Shown: positions 60,950 through 64,000 of the stretch, in pieces
How the letters are laid out: each line of letters begins with the position of its first letter
Position numbering within the stretch: position 1 is the stretch's first letter
Assembly: GCF_003852895.1 (NCBI RefSeq)
Contig: NZ_QUSW01000005.1
Span: 1-64,000 of the forward strand
Reading direction: 5' to 3'
Length of the DNA stretch: 64,000 nucleotides
Origin: Rhizobacter terrae
GTDB lineage: Bacteria; Pseudomonadota; Gammaproteobacteria; Burkholderiales; Burkholderiaceae_C
Notes under the pieces: generated by a model
Told to the model about the DNA's origin: nothing
What the model saw: the letters and a program-made list of their open reading frames with translations, nothing else
The model's database searches: none
Position numbers and translations under genes: made by a program

Positions 60950-62502
60950 CGCGAGCCGCGCTGCCCACCCTCGGCGGCGCGATGGCCGCGCTGTCGGTGG
61001 CCACCGATTTCGCGATGGCCCAGTCGGCCCACTTCGGCATGCGCTCCTGCGCTCTGGCGGTGCGCCTGGCCGACATCATGGGCTGGCCCGTGCAGCAACA
61101 GCGGCAGGCATATTTCCAGGCACTGTTGCGCTACATCGGCTGCAATCCGGAGAGCGAGGTCATCGCCTCCGTGGTGGGCGACGAGATGGCGATGCGGCGC
61201 GACTTCGCCGGCATGGACACTGCCGACCGCCACGCCGTCGGCGCGCTGGTGGTGCGGCGGCTGCGCGAAACCTACGCCAACCTGCCGGCCTGGCGCCTCG
61301 CCGGCAAGCTGGTGGGCACGCTGCTCACCGCCGAGAAGACCATGGCCGGCATCTTCAGCGGCCACTGCGAAGTGGGCCAGCGGCTGGCCACGCGCATCGG
61401 CTTCGACGGCGACACGGTGCAGGCCATCGGCCAGCTCTATGAGCGCTGGGATGGCCGTGGCCAGCCCGGACGTGTGCGCGGCGAGCAGGTGTCGCCGGCG
61501 GCCTTGCTGGTCAGCCTGTCGCAGGACGTCGTCGTGCACCACGACGCAGGCGGTGTGGAGGCGGCCGTGGCCATGGTCAGGCAGCGGCGCGGCAAGGCCT
61601 TTTCGCCGGCCATGGCCGATGCGTTCCTTGGGCATGCGGCGTCGGTGCTCTGCGGCATCGATGCGCTGCCCGAGGGCGTGCTGGTGGACGTGCCCGGCGG
61701 CGACGAACCACTGGATGAGGCGCGCTTCGATGCCATCTGCGAAGCCATGGCCGATTTCGTCGACATCAAGACGCCATGGACGCTCTCGCATTCCAGCGGC
61801 GTGGCGACGCTGGCCCACGGTGCGGCGCGCTCGCTGGGCCTGCCTGCGCAAGAAGCCACGCTGCTTCGCCGCGCCGCCTTGCTGCACGACCTGGGCAAGG
61901 TGGGCGTCTCGGCCGCGGTGTGGTGCAAGCCCGCAGGCCTGTCGCCGCCCGAGCGCGAGCAGGTGCGGCTGCATGCCTACTACACCGAACGCATTCTTTC
62001 GAGTTCGCCGGCCTTCGCGCCGCTGGCCGAGGTGGCCAGCCTGACGCACGACCGGCTGGACGGCAGCGGGTACTTCCGCCGGCCGCCGGCGTCGGGGCTG
62101 CCCGTGGCGGCACGCATCCTTGCCGCGGCGGACCACTACCACGCGCTGATCGAGGTTCGTCCACATCGGCCGGCGTTCACGCGCGCCGATGCGGCCCGCG
62201 ACCTGTTGGCCGAGGCGGGCGCCGGACGACTGGACCCGCGTGCCTGCGAAGCGGTGCTGGACGCGGCGGGCCATGCGGCTGCGCCCAAGCCTCGCGGCTC
62301 CTCGCTCACCGAGCGCGAGATCGAGGTGCTGCGCACGCTCGCCCGCGGCCATTCGATGAAGGCCATCGCCCGCGAGCTGGGCATCGCGCCGAAGACGGTG
62401 GACCACCACCTCCAGCGCATCTACTCGAAGGTGGGGGTGAGCACGCGGGCCGGGGCCACGCTGTATGCGATGGAGCAGGGCTTCACGTCGGCCCTGCATT
62501 GA
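60946..62502 (+). CDS. HD-domain protein with LuxR-type DNA-binding domain
   Basis: 518 aa from the ATG at 60946, overlapping the lnt stop. The N-terminal half carries one HD-like half (LYERWDGRGQPGR ~165-176). The C-terminal half has a second, HD-GYP-like domain: ALLHDLGKVG (His314-Asp315) and HDRLDGSGYFRR (368-379), where the canonical HHExxDGxGYP is altered. Residues ~452-510 are a LuxR/GerE helix-turn-helix (LTEREIEVLRTLARGHSMKAIARELGIAPKTVDHHLQRIYSKVGV). A possible cyclic-di-GMP- or nucleotide-sensing transcription factor; activity uncertain because GYP is GYF. Confidence 0.85.
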   Translation: MTRAALPTLGGAMAALSVATDFAMAQSAHFGMRSCALAVRLADIMGWPVQQQRQAYFQALLRYIGCNPESEVIASVVGDEMAMRRDFAGMDTADRHAVGALVVRRLRETYANLPAWRLAGKLVGTLLTAEKTMAGIFSGHCEVGQRLATRIGFDGDTVQAIGQLYERWDGRGQPGRVRGEQVSPAALLVSLSQDVVVHHDAGGVEAAVAMVRQRRGKAFSPAMADAFLGHAASVLCGIDALPEGVLVDVPGGDEPLDEARFDAICEAMADFVDIKTPWTLSHSSGVATLAHGAARSLGLPAQEATLLRRAALLHDLGKVGVSAAVWCKPAGLSPPEREQVRLHAYYTERILSSSPAFAPLAEVASLTHDRLDGSGYFRRPPASGLPVAARILAAADHYHALIEVRPHRPAFTRADAARDLLAEAGAGRLDPRACEAVLDAAGHAAAPKPRGSSLTEREIEVLRTLARGHSMKAIARELGIAPKTVDHHLQRIYSKVGVSTRAGATLYAMEQGFTSALH

Positions 62503-62583
62503 TCCGGCCATCGGGAATCTTCCCGACGCCGCGCCGCGCGCCCCTGTCTACGCTGTCTCCCCATGCACACGACGGAGACCACC

Positions 62584-64000
62584 ATGATCGCCAACGACCT
62601 CATGAGCCTGGGCGCCACCGACATCGCCGCGCTGATCGCCCGCGGCGAGCTGTCGGCCAAGGAGGTGACGGATGCCAAGATCGGCGTGATCCAGCAGCGC
62701 AACCCGCAGCTCAATGCGCTGGTGGCCGAGCGTTTCGATGCGGCACGCCGCGAGGCGATGCACATCGATGCCCGGCGTGCGAAAGGCGAGACGCTGCCGC
62801 CGCTGGCCGGCGTGCCGACGACCATCAAGGACGTGATCGACGTTGAAGGGCTGCCTTCCACCGGCGGCCTGCCCACGCGCCGCGACCACCGCGCCGCGCA
62901 CGACGAGCATGCGGTGGCGCAGCTGAAACAGGCCGGCGCCGTGGTGCTGGGCAAGTCCAATGTGGCGCAGGTCCTGATCTTCGTGGAGACGGACAACCCG
63001 CTGCATGGGCGCTGCAACCATCCGTCGGACGCGGCGCGTTCGCCCGGCGGCTCCAGCGGTGGCGAGGCCGCGCTGCTGGCGGCAGGCTGTTCGGCGCTGG
63101 GGCTGGGCACCGACATCGGCGGCAGCGTGCGCGTGCCGGCGGCGTTCTGCGGCATCGCGAGCATCAAGCCCACGGCGGGGCGGCTGCCGGACACAGGCCG
63201 CCTGTCCGTGCCCATCGGCCAGCTGGGCGTGCAAAGCCAGCTCGGGCCCATGGCGCGGCGTGTGGCCGACGTGGAACTCGCGCTGCGGGTGCTGAACCCG
63301 GGGCATCTCGTGCTGCCCCTGTCCGACACCGTGGACGTGAGCCGCCTGCGCGTGGGCGTCTACGAGCGCGATGGCATCTTCGCGCCCAGCCCGGGTGTGC
63401 GGCGCGCCGTGCGCGAAGCGGCCGCGGCGCTCAAGGCGGCCGGCGCCACCATCGTGGACTTCACCGTGCCCGACCCGCGCGAAGCGCAGGCCATCTTCTT
63501 CGGATCACTCACCGGCGACGGTGCGGCCGGCATGAAGCGCCTGCTGCGCGGCAGCCGGAAAGACCCTCGGGTCTTCCAGCTCGTGGCGAGCCTCGGCCTG
63601 CCCGGGCCGCTGCGCCGGATGGTGGGCGGCCTCGTCGGCGCACACGGACAAAAGCACCTGTCAGCCCTGCTGGCCGTCGCCGGCAACCGCTCGGTCGACG
63701 CGATGTGGCAGCTCGCTGAACGCCAGATCGACTACCGCCAGCGCTTCCTCCAGGCCATGGACACGAGCGATGCCGGCCCGCTGGACCTGCTGATCGGCCC
63801 GCCGGTGGCCACGCCCGCCTTCTCGCATGGTGCAACCAAGGACCTGGGGCTGCCGGGGATCTACACCTCGCTCTACAACGTGCTGGGCCATCCGGCCGGC
63901 GTGGTGCCGGTGACTCAGGTGAAGCCCGGCGAAGAGAGCGACCGGGCGGCATCCAGCGACATGGCGGAGAAGGCCGCCGCGAAGGTGGAGGCCGGCAGTG
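62584..64000 (+). CDS. Amidase signature-family enzyme, 3' end beyond the window
   Basis: 472 codons are visible and the frame is open at the window edge. Start ATG at 62584 with GGAG seven bases upstream; an in-frame ATG at 62563 is weaker. Amidase-signature triad is present: Lys in TTIKDVIDVEG, then ARSPGGSSGGEAALL and GTDIGGSVRVPAAFCG with the cis-Ser and nucleophile Ser. Such enzymes hydrolyse amides (GatA relatives, fatty amide or aryl amidases). The GatB/C partners are absent, so it is not likely the tRNA amidotransferase. Substrate unknown. Confidence 0.92.
   Translation, partial: MIANDLMSLGATDIAALIARGELSAKEVTDAKIGVIQQRNPQLNALVAERFDAARREAMHIDARRAKGETLPPLAGVPTTIKDVIDVEGLPSTGGLPTRRDHRAAHDEHAVAQLKQAGAVVLGKSNVAQVLIFVETDNPLHGRCNHPSDAARSPGGSSGGEAALLAAGCSALGLGTDIGGSVRVPAAFCGIASIKPTAGRLPDTGRLSVPIGQLGVQSQLGPMARRVADVELALRVLNPGHLVLPLSDTVDVSRLRVGVYERDGIFAPSPGVRRAVREAAAALKAAGATIVDFTVPDPREAQAIFFGSLTGDGAAGMKRLLRGSRKDPRVFQLVASLGLPGPLRRMVGGLVGAHGQKHLSALLAVAGNRSVDAMWQLAERQIDYRQRFLQAMDTSDAGPLDLLIGPPVATPAFSHGATKDLGLPGIYTSLYNVLGHPAGVVPVTQVKPGEESDRAASSDMAEKAAAKVEAGS

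Overview
The window is a high-GC, gene-dense stretch of a Betaproteobacterium of the order Burkholderiales. This rests on the 5S rRNA 3' end, a Cys-poor DksA with an Ala/Lys/Pro-rich N-terminal tail, the hslV-hslU pair, the fused IcmF mutase, the FFLEELY-motif protein and the many TGATG/ATGA gene overlaps. It looks chromosomal. I see no prophage, insertion sequence, CRISPR array or tRNA. Genus cannot be fixed by eye; a Roseateles/Mitsuaria/Rubrivivax-like relative is my guess.

Layout. 1-125: end of an rRNA operon (5S) and its terminator. 184-7530: 2H phosphoesterase, then lipid/alcohol metabolism (FFLEELY protein, fadD, MBL hydrolase on the minus strand; Tat protein, GMC oxidoreductase and lipase-like hydrolase on the plus strand). 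8378-11004: aromatic amino acid catabolism (phhA, hpd) with a divergent Lrp-type regulator and an FNR-like palindrome between them. 11008-15628: HDOD protein, NitT/TauT-type ABC transporter and a DUF2855 protein. 15750-17197: a cluster of very small genes behind an HTH-like protein, with promoter, dyads and terminators. 17347-24393: glycine-zipper lipoprotein, EF-G paralogue, envelope proteins, AMP nucleosidase with a coupled secreted protein. 24526-29411: dadA, an isochorismatase-like hydrolase with a divergent GlxA-type regulator, and a biotinyl-carboxyltransferase fusion. 29571-33966: small envelope/stress-type proteins, DUF72, YdeI-like, BON and M28 peptidase.

34059-40764 is the most unusual region: four tightly coupled genes encoding an S1-like/REC/histidine-kinase protein, a REC/GAF-like protein with a degenerate kinase module, a small receiver protein and a four-helix membrane protein with a helical tail. 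I know of no described system with this make-up and propose it as a candidate new signalling cassette.

40771-64000: cupin, NUDIX-MBL fusion, SDR, flavin-binding protein, GST with divergent LysR regulator, icmF-ppk2 behind a LiuR-like palindrome, coaX, hslUV, a STAS/FimV-like protein, dksA, a CobW GTPase, corC-lnt-HD/LuxR, and an amidase cut by the window edge. Gene starts were moved inward where a Shine-Dalgarno site, an overlap or family homology supports it. All functional calls are from reading sequences and motifs; no search was run.
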